A DNA stretch of 64,000 nt from Pseudoscleropodium purum (Eukaryota; Streptophyta; Bryopsida; Hypnales; Brachytheciaceae). The stretch covers positions 6,510,001-6,574,000 of the forward strand of contig OZ017804.1 of the NCBI GenBank assembly GCA_963969395.1, in the 5' to 3' direction. The notes beneath the pieces are model-generated. The model did no database searches and was not told the origin of the DNA. It was given only the letters and a program-made list of their open reading frames with translations. Shown here piece by piece: positions 29,763-41,260 of the stretch (positions are counted from its first letter, which is position 1; every line of letters starts with the position of its first letter). The position numbers and the translations under genes are program-made.

Positions 29763-30644
29763 TTCATATATTCACAACAACAAAAAAACACAACGAATGT
29801 AAAGTTGTAAACATATTCCCTCGACAAGAATTCAAAACTCAAGGAGCAGTTTTTTCTTTCTAATTTTATCATTTTTTTCTTCTGACACACGTTCCACGTT
29901 CCAGAAAAAGGGTGTGCAGCGCCGTCACAGACCTTGAGATGTTTCACCGGATAAAAAAGTAAAATTATATTAGAATCAAAAGCGCCATTCTTGAGACTCC
30001 CACTCGCACGTCCGTTGACGGTGGTCAACTTCTAAAGCGCCATGCCAAGGCTTCCGTTGACAATTGCCGGTGCACTATTCGCATTTACAGCTCCCTGATA
30101 GCTTTCCTTTCTTGCTTGCTTCATCCCTACTAAGGTATATGAACATCATTTGAGGTTCATTGGTAATTTGAAATTTGAGCAAGAGTTCCAAGGCACTTCG
30201 GCGGCGAGGTTTGTTCTATCAGTCCTTGCATGATCGATGGACCTCCAGATTCAATCCTCTGAATTTTCTACCCTGCATGTGTGGGATTCGTGTCTAACAT
30301 GTATAGAAGCATGTTATGGTCGAAAATTTTATGTTCAACTAGCTTGAGTTCACTTGCATCGATCTGAACTTTGCATCAGTGACGCTCGGTTCCGTGATCG
30401 ATCGACTAGTACTGTTCAGGGGAGTCATTGCTCTTCGATAGTTGAATGCCGAGCTCATGGAACATGTAACAGATCTCGTGGATGATATATTCTAGCTAGT
30501 TTTTTTGAGTTGTGGGGTTCGTACTTTTCAAAGGTATGGATAGCTCTGGGAGTAAGTTACTGGCCATGTTTTATTCGAAAATGATGTCAATCCTCAGTTT
30601 GCATCGATCGGTCCGGGAACTTAACTAGGAAGACTCACTGCAAG

Positions 30645-30916
30645 CATGGTTGTCATAATGGGCGAGTTAGGGTCATTGGACGGTTTGGATGGTAATTTTG
30701 TAACTTGTGCAATTTTGCGGAATGACACGTCACTTCGGAATGCGAAATTTAGGGCGCGGACGATTTCGTCCGCGCCCAACATGTTCCTTAATCCACATGG
30801 TATTCACGTAGTCTATTTTTCCATTATCAAAAGGTCAACTATGTGTTGACTATATCGGACGGGCGGAACCTCTAACGGACGAACGAACCGGACGTCCGTC
30901 CACTATGACAACCATG
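30645..30916. mobile_element. hAT-type MITE, 272 bp, inverse orientation to the copy at 11177
   Basis: Ends CATGGTTGTCATA / TATGACAACCATG. Flanks ACTGCAAG and AATGCAAG match at 7 of 8 positions, consistent with an 8-bp duplication. The centre holds a near-perfect palindrome, GGGCGCGGACGA-TT-TCGTCCGCGCCC (30752-30777), decayed in the other copy by C-to-T type changes. Not present at the corresponding place in the second duplication (about 54460). Confidence 0.87.
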
Positions 30917-31707
30917 AATGCAAGTAGCTCGGTTTCGTGAGTGTTGTTTTGAGATCGAGTCATTGTTGTTGTTAGAAATTCACAGCTCTTAGCAAGTGCA
31001 AATCCCAGGCTAGTTCATATGTGTAACAGATTTCATGGTTGGATCTAGCTGGTTTTTGAGTTGTGGCCTTGTGGGGTTGTTTATTTGTTGTGTGCTCTGA
31101 CCAAGTTTTTAAACATACTAATTTGTGTCAAACCTGAGTTTGCATCTGAACTTTTGAGGGTCATTGCAGTTAGACATTTACAGCTAGACATTTACAGCTC
31201 ACCGCTAGTACGAAGTTTGGGACAGTACATGTGACCGATTTCAGAATTGAATCTTGTTCCGTCTAAAACGATAACGTACTAACGTTCTTCCAGTACAACT
31301 GCCACCGTACCCTTCATGAGCCAAATTTTGATGCTTTTTGTTTTTTGTTGCCATCGATCCAGGAGTCGAACCCGAACTGCAACCAGGAGCAAGGCTAAGC
31401 TCAAATACTGAGCGATTCAAAGCTAGGGCAGTTCAAAACCATGATTGCTTGAGGTGAGATCTATTTCCCTACCATGCATCTCTTGCGTTATATACAAATC
31501 TTAGAGGTGCCCCAAATTCCAGTTTGACGATAACACGGCAAAGTTGGCAGTTTCGCATTGTTTCACGTGGAGGAGCAGTGGCTAGCTAGTCCTCTTGTCG
31601 ATTCACCTTCATTTGGAGTTCTCAGAGGCTCTGTGTTGTGAACGTTTGTGAATGGCGAATCTCATGAGTTTCTGAATTTCTAGTCTTTCATTAATGCCAA
31701 ACCGTCT

Positions 31708-32177
31708 ATCACTAGTGCACCTTTATGGATCCTCATGTCAAGGATTTCACTCTAACGACTCTCCGAAATTTTCGTTGAGAATCTCAGACCTCATTACAGG
31801 TAAAATCCGTCAATCGATCACTAGTGCCCACCGAAACTTGTCCCTGCCTGTATGATCTAGTCACGGGTATTCACTCTAATGACTGTCCTAACGCTTCGTC
31901 TACAATTTCAAATTATCGCAAATCTCAGTGAAAGATCGATCACTAGTGCCGATCGAAACTTGTACCTGCCTGTATTATCTAGTCAAAGGTTTGACTGTAA
32001 CAACTGTCCTAACGTTTCGTTCAGAATCTCAAACCTCCAAAGAAAATCCCCCAAATCACTAGTGCAGATCGAAACTTCTTCTGACTGTCTGTATACAGTT
32101 TTCTCGTCAAGAATTTCACTCTAACCCTGACCTTATACTTCCTTCTGAATCTCAGACCTCGGTAGAAGACAATCGAA
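31708..32177 (+). repeat. Tandem promoter/5' UTR repeat of about 115 bp, four units, upstream of PPO copy 1
   Basis: Units start with ATCACTAGTGC at 31708, 31817, 31939 and 32055 and carry GATCGAAACTTG, CCTGCCTGTAT, ATCTAGTCA, TTTCACTCTAA, GACTGTCCTAACG and GAATCTCARACCTC. A partial fifth unit (GTGCACAAGGCCGATCG) runs into the region before the start codon. Copy 2 has two units, so the number varies between paralogues. These may carry regulatory sites; no known motif is claimed. Confidence 0.8.
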
Positions 32178-32245
32178 GTGCACAAGGCCGATCGGAGTCA
32201 AGTTAAAGAACTCCAGCTCCGTTGGCAACAACAAGAAGCTCATCA

Positions 32246-34647
32246 ATGGCACTCCCAACCATGGCTTTCCTACTTGCTCTCCTCGTGGCCACGACTTTCC
32301 AATCAGCACAGTCCAAACCTTTCCCAGCTCCCGACCTCCGCCTCTGCAGCATGGCCTTCAACGAGACCACAGAGAATTGCTGCACTCTCCCCGCAACCAA
32401 CCTCGGTCCCCAGAAGAAATTCTCTTTCCAACCACAACTTCCTCTCCGCGTCCGCCCCGCTGCGCATCTCGTGTCCGACGCTTACATTGCGAAGTACCAG
32501 CGCGCCGTCGAGCTAATGCGCGCGCTTCCACACACTGACGGCCGCTCCTTCCTCGCCCAATATCGCCTTCACTGCGCTTACTGCAACAACCATCTCTACT
32601 ATGAAGGAAACGAATACCCACTTGAGATTCACCAGGGATGGCTCTTCTTCGTTTGGCACCGACTCTACCTGTACTTCAACGAACGCATCCTCGCGAAGCT
32701 CATCAACGACGACGAGTTCGCGCTTCCGTACTGGAACTGGGATAGCCAGGATACGAGTGAGCCCTTACCCAATGTCATCCCGAAAGTATACGCGGGGAAT
32801 GTGAGTTTGTATTCGGATGCGATCAATAAGACGAGCTCTTTGTTTCATCCGCAAAGGAACCCGTGCTCGACAACGCCGGGGAGAATAGTCGAGTTTCAGA
32901 ATTTATTGGCAACGTGTAATCCGCAGGACTTGGACGAGGTGAGGAAGCAGAATGGGAGGTTGCTGTGGACGCAGATGGAGTCTGCGGGGGTGACGCCGTT
33001 GACGATGCATGGGAGGCCGTACCGGTATGGCGATTATGGAGCTGTGGGGATGGGGACGATGGAGGCGAGGCCGCATGGGCCGGTGCATGTTTGGACGAAT
33101 GTGATAAATATGGCAACTTTTAAGGATAGTGCGAGTGATCCGATCTTCTTTGCGCATCATGCGAATGTGGATCGGTTGTGGGAGCAGTGGAAGGGGATGC
33201 CGGAGGAGAAAGGGAAGTACAGGAAGGATGTTACGGATCCTGATTACTTGGATACGGAGTTTACTTTTTATGATGAGGATGGGGAGCAGGTGACGGTGAG
33301 CGTGAAGCAGGCGCTCGATCTCGGGCTTTTGCGGTAAGAAATGCTAATACTTTTCCCTTGGGAATGATGCATGTTGGAGCCCTAATTTTACTGAAATGGA
33401 AAGGAATCGTTCTGGAGTTGTTCGTCTGTCAAGCTTCTGAAGTGTGGATGTGGTGATAGCGCCACGTGGGAACGCACAATGAAGCCCGAATTTTACGGAA
33501 ATTCTAATGAATCAGTCTTCGATTCTTCGGCTGATAATGTTTCCTAGTGTGGAAGTGTTGTAATACCGTGCTTTAGTAACCGGTTCAGATTGTAAACTGT
33601 GTATCTGGTTAGACTTAACTAGTCCCATCTGATTGCACCTCTATATTGAAGAATCCAATTGAACACGAGCTCTGTAGAGCTGTAATGAACAAGAGCTATA
33701 ATGAATCAGTCTCCGATTCTTCGGCTATCAAGTTTCTTCGTGTGGACGTGTTGTAGTGCCTTGATTTGTACGTTTACAATCGATTCAGATTGGAAGGAGA
33801 TTGTAAACGTGAGACTAAGTCCCATATCATTTCATTTTGCTTCTCTCAAAATCTAATCAAGCGAGGGCTTTGTAGTAAGGTGTCCATGAAGTTCGAATTC
33901 TCTTTATGTGGTGTCAAGGAAAGTGGAACTTGGAGCAAGAGTTGGATACAGCGAAATGAAAATCCATCTCAGATTCCAAGGCCCAGGGCTAACATCATTC
34001 CTTCGCGTGTTTGGGATTCGTGTGTTGCAGATTGTGAACGTTAGACGAACTCCCACATGCTCTCCCATTCCTTTAATTTGACAATTTCTCTGTGTGTGTT
34101 TCGCAGATACAAGTACCAGGACCTCCCCGCCCCCTGGACCAACCAGCCCGCCATCGACCCCAACTGGCCCTTCTGCAACCCCTCTTCCTCCCCCTCCGAC
34201 ATCGCCGCTCTCACCGCCGCCACCCCTCGTTTCAAGGCCCCTCTCGCCATCAAATCCGGCCCCACGACTTTCAAAATCAAGCGCCGCCCCAACATGTCCG
34301 CTCGTCACGGCGAGGAGATGCTGGAACTCAAGGCGAATTTCGACTGGCGGGGACGGCATTTACAGGACATCTTCCTCTTTCATCCGAACTCCACCTACGC
34401 CGGCACTTCCATCGGATGCAAGGAGTTTCTGGGGAATCTGTTCTCGTTTCCGCATGTCGGGCAGAGTCCGAAGTTGAAGCCCGAGATGACGTTCCGGATT
34501 GGCATTCGGAGGAAACTGGAGCTTATGCAGAGGGCGAATTTGACGGAACTCGTAGTGACGTTGGTGGGGGAGATACCGGCTGGATTAGTAACCGGAGAAG
34601 CAGGGTTTGAACTCACAAGCGCCCGCATTGTGTACTCGAAGCTGTGA
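32246..34647 (+). CDS. PPO: Polyphenol oxidase (catechol oxidase type), secreted, copy 1; 2 exons
   Basis: Exons 32246-33333 and 34107-34647 with a phase-2 GT-AG intron; 542 residues. Residues 1-23 form a hydrophobic signal peptide (MALPTMAFLLALLVATT), with no plastid transit or thylakoid signal, so secretion or vacuolar delivery is expected. Tyrosinase domain: CuA His109 (in HCAYC, with Cys113 as the thioether partner), His129 and His138; CuB His277 and His281 (HGPVH), then His304/His305 in FFAHHANVDRLW. Cys34, 45, 46 and 110 fit the usual PPO disulphides. The DWL domain (DPDYLDTEFTFYDED) is split by the intron; a C-terminal KFDV-type domain follows. The enzyme family oxidises o-diphenols to quinones with O2. 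NxS/T sites are at residues 39, 185 and 194. The equivalent of the first ATG of copy 2 is TTG here (32222), so the start is taken at 32246. All copper ligands are intact; probably functional. Confidence 0.95.
33509..33885 (+). repeat. Intronic tandem duplication, unit about 185 bp, in PPO copy 1
   Basis: Two diverged units begin ATGAATCAGTCTYCGATTCT at about 33509 and 33701, and continue with GTGTGGA-GTGTTGTA-T-CC, GATTCAGATTG, ACTA-GTCCCATC and GAGCTCTG-type blocks. The corresponding intron of copy 2 (56635-57321) has the same organisation but is 86 bp shorter. Confidence 0.65.
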
Positions 34648-34679
34648 TTGATACCTTTGGTTGCAATTGTTCCGTGGAC

Positions 34680-35190
34680 ATTGATTTCATTTCATGGTAA
34701 CGTAATGGTTTGGGATTCTTTTCGGTTTCGACCGCAACGAGAATTGCCTGGGGTGGATAGGATGTGAGCTAGTGTGTTTGCACAATTGGGTAGTAGACGT
34801 GGAGCAATAATTGCGAGAGCTTTTGAGTTTTTTTCATTTGATTTGAGGTGAAAGAAAGCTTCATGTAGTTTCGGTTTGTTTCTGGACAATCATGATGTAT
34901 CTGCAATTCTCTCAAGGAGCTTGCGATCGATCACTCTGTTAGGAGGTGCGACTAGGAAGCGATCAGTCTTAGTGAGTCTTACGTGCGCAAGTTCTGTGTT
35001 TGTGATCATGATTTTTGATTTTTTTTTCTTGGTGATAAAGTTTAGAATTCTTTGGCGCAGCAAGAATTGCTATGGTGGCATTCTGTGAGCGTGTTTGCAC
35101 ACTTGGTCGGAGGTTTGTGTCTCTAGGGAGAGCTTCTGAATTCATTCAATTGAGGTGGAATAAAGTGTATGGCTGTTTGATACACGCAAA
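34680..35190 (+). repeat. 3' tandem repeats downstream of PPO copy 1 (two units)
   Basis: Units share AAGAATTGCT-like, GTGTTTGCACACTTGG, GAGAGCTTYTGA and CATTTGAGGTG blocks, the first at about 34680-34870, the second at about 35040-35185. The homologous region of copy 2 has three. Probably the 3' UTR and beyond. Confidence 0.65.
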
Positions 35191-35465
35191 TTCAATGCGG
35201 TGGGAAATCTTTTTATCATCTACCAATTGCACAAATTAGTGTGAAATGTTGAGAATGTCTAAAAAAACACTATTGCGCCCTATTTTGATGCCAAGTTAAT
35301 TTTTTATTTCTTCATCTCTCCTCTTTTGGGGCCTTTGATTCCAATTATGATTTCCAAATGTTTAATTTTATCATGTGTTGCAAATAAAAGATTCTAATGT
35401 TTTCCCTCAAGGTAAATAAGGGAGCAATGAAGGTGGAAATTGACTCTGCCTTGTGTTTTGTATTT

Positions 35466-35565
35466 TTTTTTTTTTTAAACACATGGACAAATTCCATTGA
35501 AAAGGAAGAAGTACATCAAACCAGAGGAGCAAGCCTTAGTAGAAATATTTTCATTTTCTACAACC
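35466..35565 (-). repeat. Retroposon 3' end with poly(A), copy 3 (minus strand)
   Basis: On the minus strand it reads GAAAATATTTCTACT ... TCAATGGAATTTGTCCATG followed by TGTTTA and an A tract (seen as a T run at 35462-35476). Same family as 23055 and 29645. Confidence 0.6.
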
Positions 35566-37080
35566 TTCTAGTTTTTTTCTTTTGTACAACCTAAATGACA
35601 AGAGAAGAAGGCAAACTTGGTCTTCTGTATTGATAAAAAGAGATAACAATAGATTGAATTAATTGTAAAGTATATGCAATGAGGGATCAAGAGCTAGACT
35701 TTGAGAGAATCTTAGAATGAAACTCCTTGAATCACCAATACTAAGGTATGATGAAATTTGGTGTTTTGTTTCTTTTGTACTACTCTTATAGTTGAGCCTT
35801 CATCTCAAACTCTCAAACAATAAATTTTCATGCTGCATCAATGCCCAATTCAATTGGTATTGAGTTGAAATTTGAATTGCCCTGAAAATTTGATTGAATC
35901 AATGCATCTTGACTTAATGCTCTTCTAATTCACAATGTCTCAACACAATTTCAATCTATTTCTTGTCATCACTGTTTCAATTGCCCTTGATAATGCACTA
36001 AATTAGCACGTCTAATTTGAGGCCAGAATTGAAAAATGTGCCTACTAGTATTAATTCAATCACACATTGAAATTGTAACGTCAAAGACATAACCCAATAG
36101 AGGTTGGAAACTTATTGAATCAGTAGTTTCATGAGGAGGAAGCTCGTAAGGCATTTGAGTTTTCCAAAAGTATATATCCACAGAAGCAACCTACTCTCAT
36201 ATTCAACACGACATCAAACTTTAGAGAACCTGACACTGATTCCAAGTCTCTTGCTTTCTTTGGAAGTGCATACCAATTTACATCATACTGTGAAATTTAC
36301 ATAGAACCCTAGAATGAAAATAATCTCCAAGTGGTTCTCTCAGTATCACAGAAATAAGGACACTCCGAATTCACATATTTTACACAAGATAGAACCAGCT
36401 AATTGTAAATGAGTTTGAGTCAGAGACTAGAGAAGAAATAACGGATTACAAGAAATTTGTAAGAATGGTGGTTTACAGGTCAAATCGAATACCATGCTCA
36501 CATTTCTGGTAATGTAATAAGAAAGCTGAGTGGTAATGTAAGGAATTTACCGTGGAAGGACGAATCCCGTAGGAGCTGCTCCGTCGTCGATGGAAAAATA
36601 CTCTGTTCTCAACACGTGAAATCCAATCCAGACGAAACTTTGTTTATATTAAAGCTCACTGCCGGCACCAAATGCAGGAAGAAAGAGAAATGAGGATTGC
36701 CACGTCTAAAATACATGCAAATGACAGTCTTTACAAATACTACGGAGTACTTGTTCAGTAATGGCTCCTTTCGTGAACGCATGTACACTTTCGTCTAAAA
36801 AAAGGAGTACTGATTGCCGAATAGATGATTGAAAAATGCTTGGAGTTAGTCACAGGTGGAAAGCATTTTGCCATCATTTTTCCAAAATCGATATGACTTG
36901 ATTCGGTAGAAATGTTGTGGTCTTAGAGATTGAATGTAGGTACTTGCTATGAAATAAATTTCATAATCTGTTGATATTGTTCCCAAGCTGTAAAAATTCT
37001 CCTCGAAGGACTTCCTAATCCGTAGCTTGGATGTCTGATAGAGCGAAAGAGGTGGAGTTTCTGTGTCAATGATTGCATTT
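35566..37080. other. AT-rich DNA, no supported gene
   Basis: No recognised frame or repeat boundary. Composition rises slightly after 36500, towards the possible exon remnants that follow. Confidence 0.4.
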
Positions 37081-37084
37081 GTGG

Positions 37085-37925
37085 TTTTGTTACAGGTTCG
37101 ATTTGCAGCATTTGCTCCTAAGGACGCCATTTGAACACTCTGACCAGTACGTTTCGCCATTCCCGATGTCGCAAGTATTTTCTTTCTTTCTTTTTACTTT
37201 TTGTCGCGGATCGGGTGATAGGAAAATCGTTAGGAATGACGACGAGGTTTCGTAGGACAAGGAGAATTTGGAGTTCGTGCACGGGAGACTTGCACTGGTC
37301 GGTTCTTGTTTACAGCCATAATTTTCTTGACTGCGATTTTCAAGTTCTGCTACCTGTAGGTGAAGTTGGAGCAGGAAAAGCTGAACAATCGAACTGTTGA
37401 ATGAGTTGAGTCGAGACTAATTGAAGGCACAATTCTGAACAGAGTTTCATTCAGTTTTCTATATAATTAATCTATCCACTCCATCTAGTTTCTAGTCTTT
37501 TTTAGTTCCCTAACAATAAAACACAGCTTGTACTGTAGACCATGGTAATTAGGGAGGCTGCAATATTTGCAGCATAGTCCAAGGGAATCAACATACGTGC
37601 ACGCTCATTGACTATTATGCAGTGTTTCGCGAGATGTATCCTATGTAAGAGTGCGTGAGAGGAAGTGCAATTAGTATTAGCTCGTTTGCTGGATCATCTT
37701 TCTTACTTGTTTGGGGAGTATTGATAGTAATACTTCTCGAGTTCTGTTGGAGCTTGAATTGTCGGCATTGTTTCGAAATGGTGCTTATTGTGGTGTTATT
37801 ATGCAGGGTTTTGGGAAGTCAAAATGGTTCAGCAACCTGTGGCAGAGGCCATTGCGGATACAACATGAGGCTCACTTCTTCGCCAGCTCGGACAGGTCCA
37901 TTTCTTTGCTTGGGTCCGAACCATA
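37085..37925 (+). other. Possible exon remnants of an unidentified gene
   Basis: After an acceptor-like TTTGTTACAG (37096) a frame reads about 26 residues (FDLQHLLLRTPFEHSDQYVS...) to a possible donor CAA|GTATTT. A later acceptor CTGTAG|GTGAAG opens VKLEQEKLNNRTVE before a stop, and phases agree. A third block after ATTATGCAG (37806) has near-average GC and is open in two frames. I recognise no family, and other frames look equally plausible, so this may be chance or a decayed gene. Confidence 0.2.
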
Positions 37926-39124
37926 ACTCGGCTTTCAAAAGGGTAACTTGAATTGAATTGAATTGAATTGAATTTTTTTTTCGTTTTGAATATCAGCAGT
38001 TCAGCACCTACTGCACAACAACGTAAAGGTGGATTCGGCCAACCATGCCGTCTTGCTAGCGCCGAAGCAGAGTTTCCTACACTGTTTTCTGCTCTTCGGG
38101 AACCTACACTAACTAAGTCAACGTGTAAAAGGCAGTATTGTCTCATTTGCTCATATTTTGCAGTCTCATTACTGAGCTTATAGTTAGAGGAGGCTTAATT
38201 CACTTTAAGCGTTTTGAACATATGGGATTGAATATATTGTCTATGTACCAATGGCAAGTGACGCATCAGAACCTATGTCGGCAAACTATTCTCTTAGGTT
38301 CAGTGAAGATGTGTTCAAATCATATTTACTTGATCTGCTGAAGGAAGACAAACCTCTGTTCTAGACAAACATGCTCTTGGCAACTTTTTTGGAACGTTTG
38401 TAGATGGGTTACCGTGGCACTTCTGCACAAAAAGTTTGAAGGATTCACATCTCTGTCCAAATCAGCTACCCTTCCTTGCATCAAAGTGAGCAAAATTCTT
38501 GCACTTTATTTCTGCCTTAGTTGTTTTTCTGTCACTCCTAGCAAAATCATTTTATTAGGTAGTTTTCTTAAACGCCGTTCCTTGCTAATCCCGAAATACT
38601 TTCCAAGAAAACAGTGGGCTGGTCGTTGAGATGATCTAGAAGCTTTTGGCCCATATCCAACCACTTAAGGTATTTAGCATACTTGCCAGTTGGGCTTGGT
38701 GAGTAAAAAAAAATTCTTAGTGTACGGAAGTAGATTTAAGAAGGATTTGAAATTCTTTTACATTTTTATCCTCGAAAAACAAAATTATTTTGAATTTTTT
38801 TCATAAAGATTCTGTGAAATCTATTCTTGCTATATGGATCATTCTATTTTTTTATCATAGGCTCGCTACATAATTGTGGCTTTCAATGTACATGTTGTGA
38901 TCATTCTATGCTTTCAATGTACATTTTTTGAACAAATTTGCAGCTCTTGTGGATCTTATAGTAGGTAAGTTGTAATATAAACTAAATCTTATTGAAATTA
39001 TAGCAACCTACACGTTGGAAATGGGAGGGTGATAAAAAAGGGGTCACTTATCTTATATTTATATGTATGGAAGTTGAACACCACATGCACATTTGGCCAT
39101 AATTTGTTGTGATTCATTGTTTAA

Positions 39125-40187
39125 CTCCTAAAGGTCAAAAACTATATTTTCACCAAAAATACTCGAAAAGTGCCATTTCTAATACAAGTAAAAAATATAA
39201 AAGAAAAACATTTTTGAACACATGTAATTGTAGGATCTTGTAGTACATTGGTTTGAAAAGATACTAAAACAATTTCAAAAATTTCTACCTTGTAGATTGT
39301 AACATATTAGTGTTTCAATTGACAAAATTTATTTTTTTGGCCCTGCAAAAAAATAGGCAACTATGCTTCATAAGGTCATATTTGTATGAAAAAAAGTCCA
39401 AAATGGTGGTTACTCTTTAGATTCATTCTTCAAGGCAAGTTGGGTACATGCTTAAAAAATTTTAGATCATTTGAAACTGCATAACATTTAGGAAAAAATA
39501 GTAAGTAGAAAGAAATAGAGACGGATTCAAAATACTAAAATTGTTAAGAATTTAATTATAAAATTGAAAAATGAAAATCCCAACGGTTGTATTGTAGTAA
39601 TACAAATTACAAAATATAAATTATAAATTTTATTTTTTTATTTTTTTCAAGAAATATTATAAACTGAGTTAAATAAAGAACTCCAAAGTTTATTTTAGAG
39701 TAGGGAATCTATAACTACCCGCAAACTAAAACACCTCATAACTTTCACCTCATAACTTTCATCGCAAAAATCAAATGGAATGCCGGTTCAAAGCTTCCCA
39801 CTTCTAGTTGGCGGGCTTGTATTTTATCTCTTGCAATGAAATTCTATTTCATTTGTGTCAAAAAAGAAGCTTTCTACATACATATAAATCTAAAAATTAA
39901 AAATTAAAAAAAATTAAAAAAAAATTAAAATCTTTATTTTTGAACAAAGTGATTTTTTAAGAAATTTTTGGGTCACCTACCAAGCATTGAAAATTATAAT
40001 ATTATGCCATAACTTTTGAACCATATAGTCAAAAGTTATGAAAATTGTTGAGCCTTAAAGCTACTCCTTGAGCACATATTGTGTGAAAATTTTAAAGTAA
40101 AAAAAAGTAAAAAAATTAAAAATTCATTCGTAATGAGTTGTCTAAAATCGCTATGTTATAAAAAAACGCAATTTGGTTCTTTAGAGG
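39125..40187 (-). mobile_element. TTAA/CCC-family element, copy E (1,063 bp, minus orientation) with a nested insertion
   Basis: TTAA (39121-39124) then CTCCTAAAGGTC; ends TCTTTAGAGG then TTAA (40188-40191). The interior is the complement of copies A-D and F. It is longer than the others because of a nested poly(A) insertion (39799-39866) and expanded A/T tracts. Confidence 0.75.
39799..39866 (+). mobile_element. Small poly(A) retroposon nested in element E, with 8-bp target duplication
   Basis: Ends TTGCAATGAAATTCTATTTC, ATTTGTGTC and an A-rich tail. It is flanked by AAGCTTCC (39791-39798) and AAGCTTTC (39867-39874), 7 of 8 identical. It splits the family sequence that elsewhere reads through AAGCTTT uninterrupted. 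Its tail matches that at 29550. Confidence 0.6.
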
Positions 40188-40329
40188 TTAAATGAAAAAT
40201 AATAGATTATGACCCCTTCTTTGTACTTTTACTTCATTGTTTTGATGAGCATCTTTTTTGCAAAGGTATTTCATGAAGTGTATTAGAATATTAAACAATA
40301 ATAGCAAAATGCAGTCTGACCTTGAACAA

Positions 40330-40520
40330 GTACTCAAAACTGATTTCAGTAGATAGTCTGCTGCAATTGCTGTCTAAAGTCAACAGAATTAGAAAAACTA
40401 AATCTGAAACAAAAAAAGTAAAAAGTTTTTTGTGAAGCTGCCAGGAGTTGTACCCGGGACGTCCTCGAAGGAACCTTTCTCTTTTGAGGGAGTTTGAGCT
40501 AATGCATCAGCTCCTGTTTA
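40330..40520 (-). repeat. Possible tRNA-derived SINE (minus strand)
   Basis: On the minus strand there is an A-box-like TTAGCTCAAACTCC followed about 40 bp later by a B-box-like GGGTACAACTCC, then CTGGCAGCTTCAC and a T/A-rich tail. The B box is a fair match to the tRNA T-arm; the A box is weak. No target duplication was identified. Confidence 0.25.
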
Positions 40521-40559
40521 GAAGTGAGGAAGAAAAAGCTTTATAGAAGAAGATGAGAT

Positions 40560-41260
40560 ATAAAGAAAGGTGATATTAAAGAGGATCAGATGGATGTATT
40601 TCTGCCATCCATCTATTACCCCAGTTCATTCATCCAAATTCGGGAACCTGAAGATTCTTCAGAAACCCTAGCAAGCTCCAAAATGCAGCTGCACCATTTA
40701 CTCGGTCGAGTTCGTCACTGCGGATCGATTCTTCCGCACTCACTGTCGCATGAAGAATCCGTGCTTTCGTTAGCTCCGTTGTTTCATTTTGCGATGTATC
40801 CGAAGAATATGCCTTCAAAATTTCCATATTCTTTTTCTCCTTGAGGTGAAGTGCGTTCATGAGTTAGAATTTGTGAGGGGGGCCAGAATTTGTGAAGAGG
40901 CCATCGGCATAGAGGATATCGAGGACATGGTGGTCGAATTTTCCGGTGGTGCGCCATTAGGATTGCACTTGCTGACATCAGAATTTGGTGTCTCCAGCAT
41001 TCAGGGGTTCAAAATCAATGAACTATAAAAATAAGCTTGATTTAACTTCCCTCGAAGGCACCGTCGAGTCTTCTCTGTTTTCCACGATGCAATTGAATCA
41101 GTCCCAGGCTTTGTTCCCGATTTTTTAATTTTTATTTTTGGGGGAACCGGAATTGAGGCTGATTCATTCCAATCCTTTTTGGACTGCGAGGTCAGCATTC
41201 AGCAAGCCTCGGTCCCTGGTCCTTACTCTACGCTCAAATCGCGCCTCCAACTGGCAGTGA
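40560..41260. other. Stretch of ordinary base composition overlapping composite repeat copy B
   Basis: Short frames are open on both strands (for example about 70 codons on the minus strand at 40630-40860 with Glu/Ser/Thr-rich content). None is recognised and no splice structure is supported. Confidence 0.3.

Larger units (their letters stand above)
24950..35190. repeat. Segmental duplication, copy 1 (with PPO copy 1)
   Basis: Collinear homology with 52130-58390. Anchors: TACTTGAAAAGTA at 25015 and 52138; ATTGAATTGGAGGAG-like at about 26070 and 52270; TCAATAAGTTTGATTC at 27477 and 52390; CAATTTCAACTGAGATTT at about 27565 and 52480; GGTGGTCAACTTCTAAAGCG at 30020 and 54040; then the whole PPO gene and its 3' repeats. 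Copy 1 is about 4 kb longer because of the insertions at 25045, about 26.1-27.4 kb, 27746, 28188 and 30645. Confidence 0.85.

Noticed and set aside
32178..32516. 112-codon frame overlapping the start of PPO copy 1 (and its counterpart at 55479-55817)
   Set aside because: It starts with GTG and is conserved only because the underlying PPO exon is; the pyrimidine-rich 5' half of the exon keeps other frames open.
34092..34610. Long frames on both strands over PPO exon 2 (also at 57179-57825)
   Set aside because: Shadows of the real exon caused by its strong C-rich/G-rich composition; Pro/Arg-rich nonsense translations.
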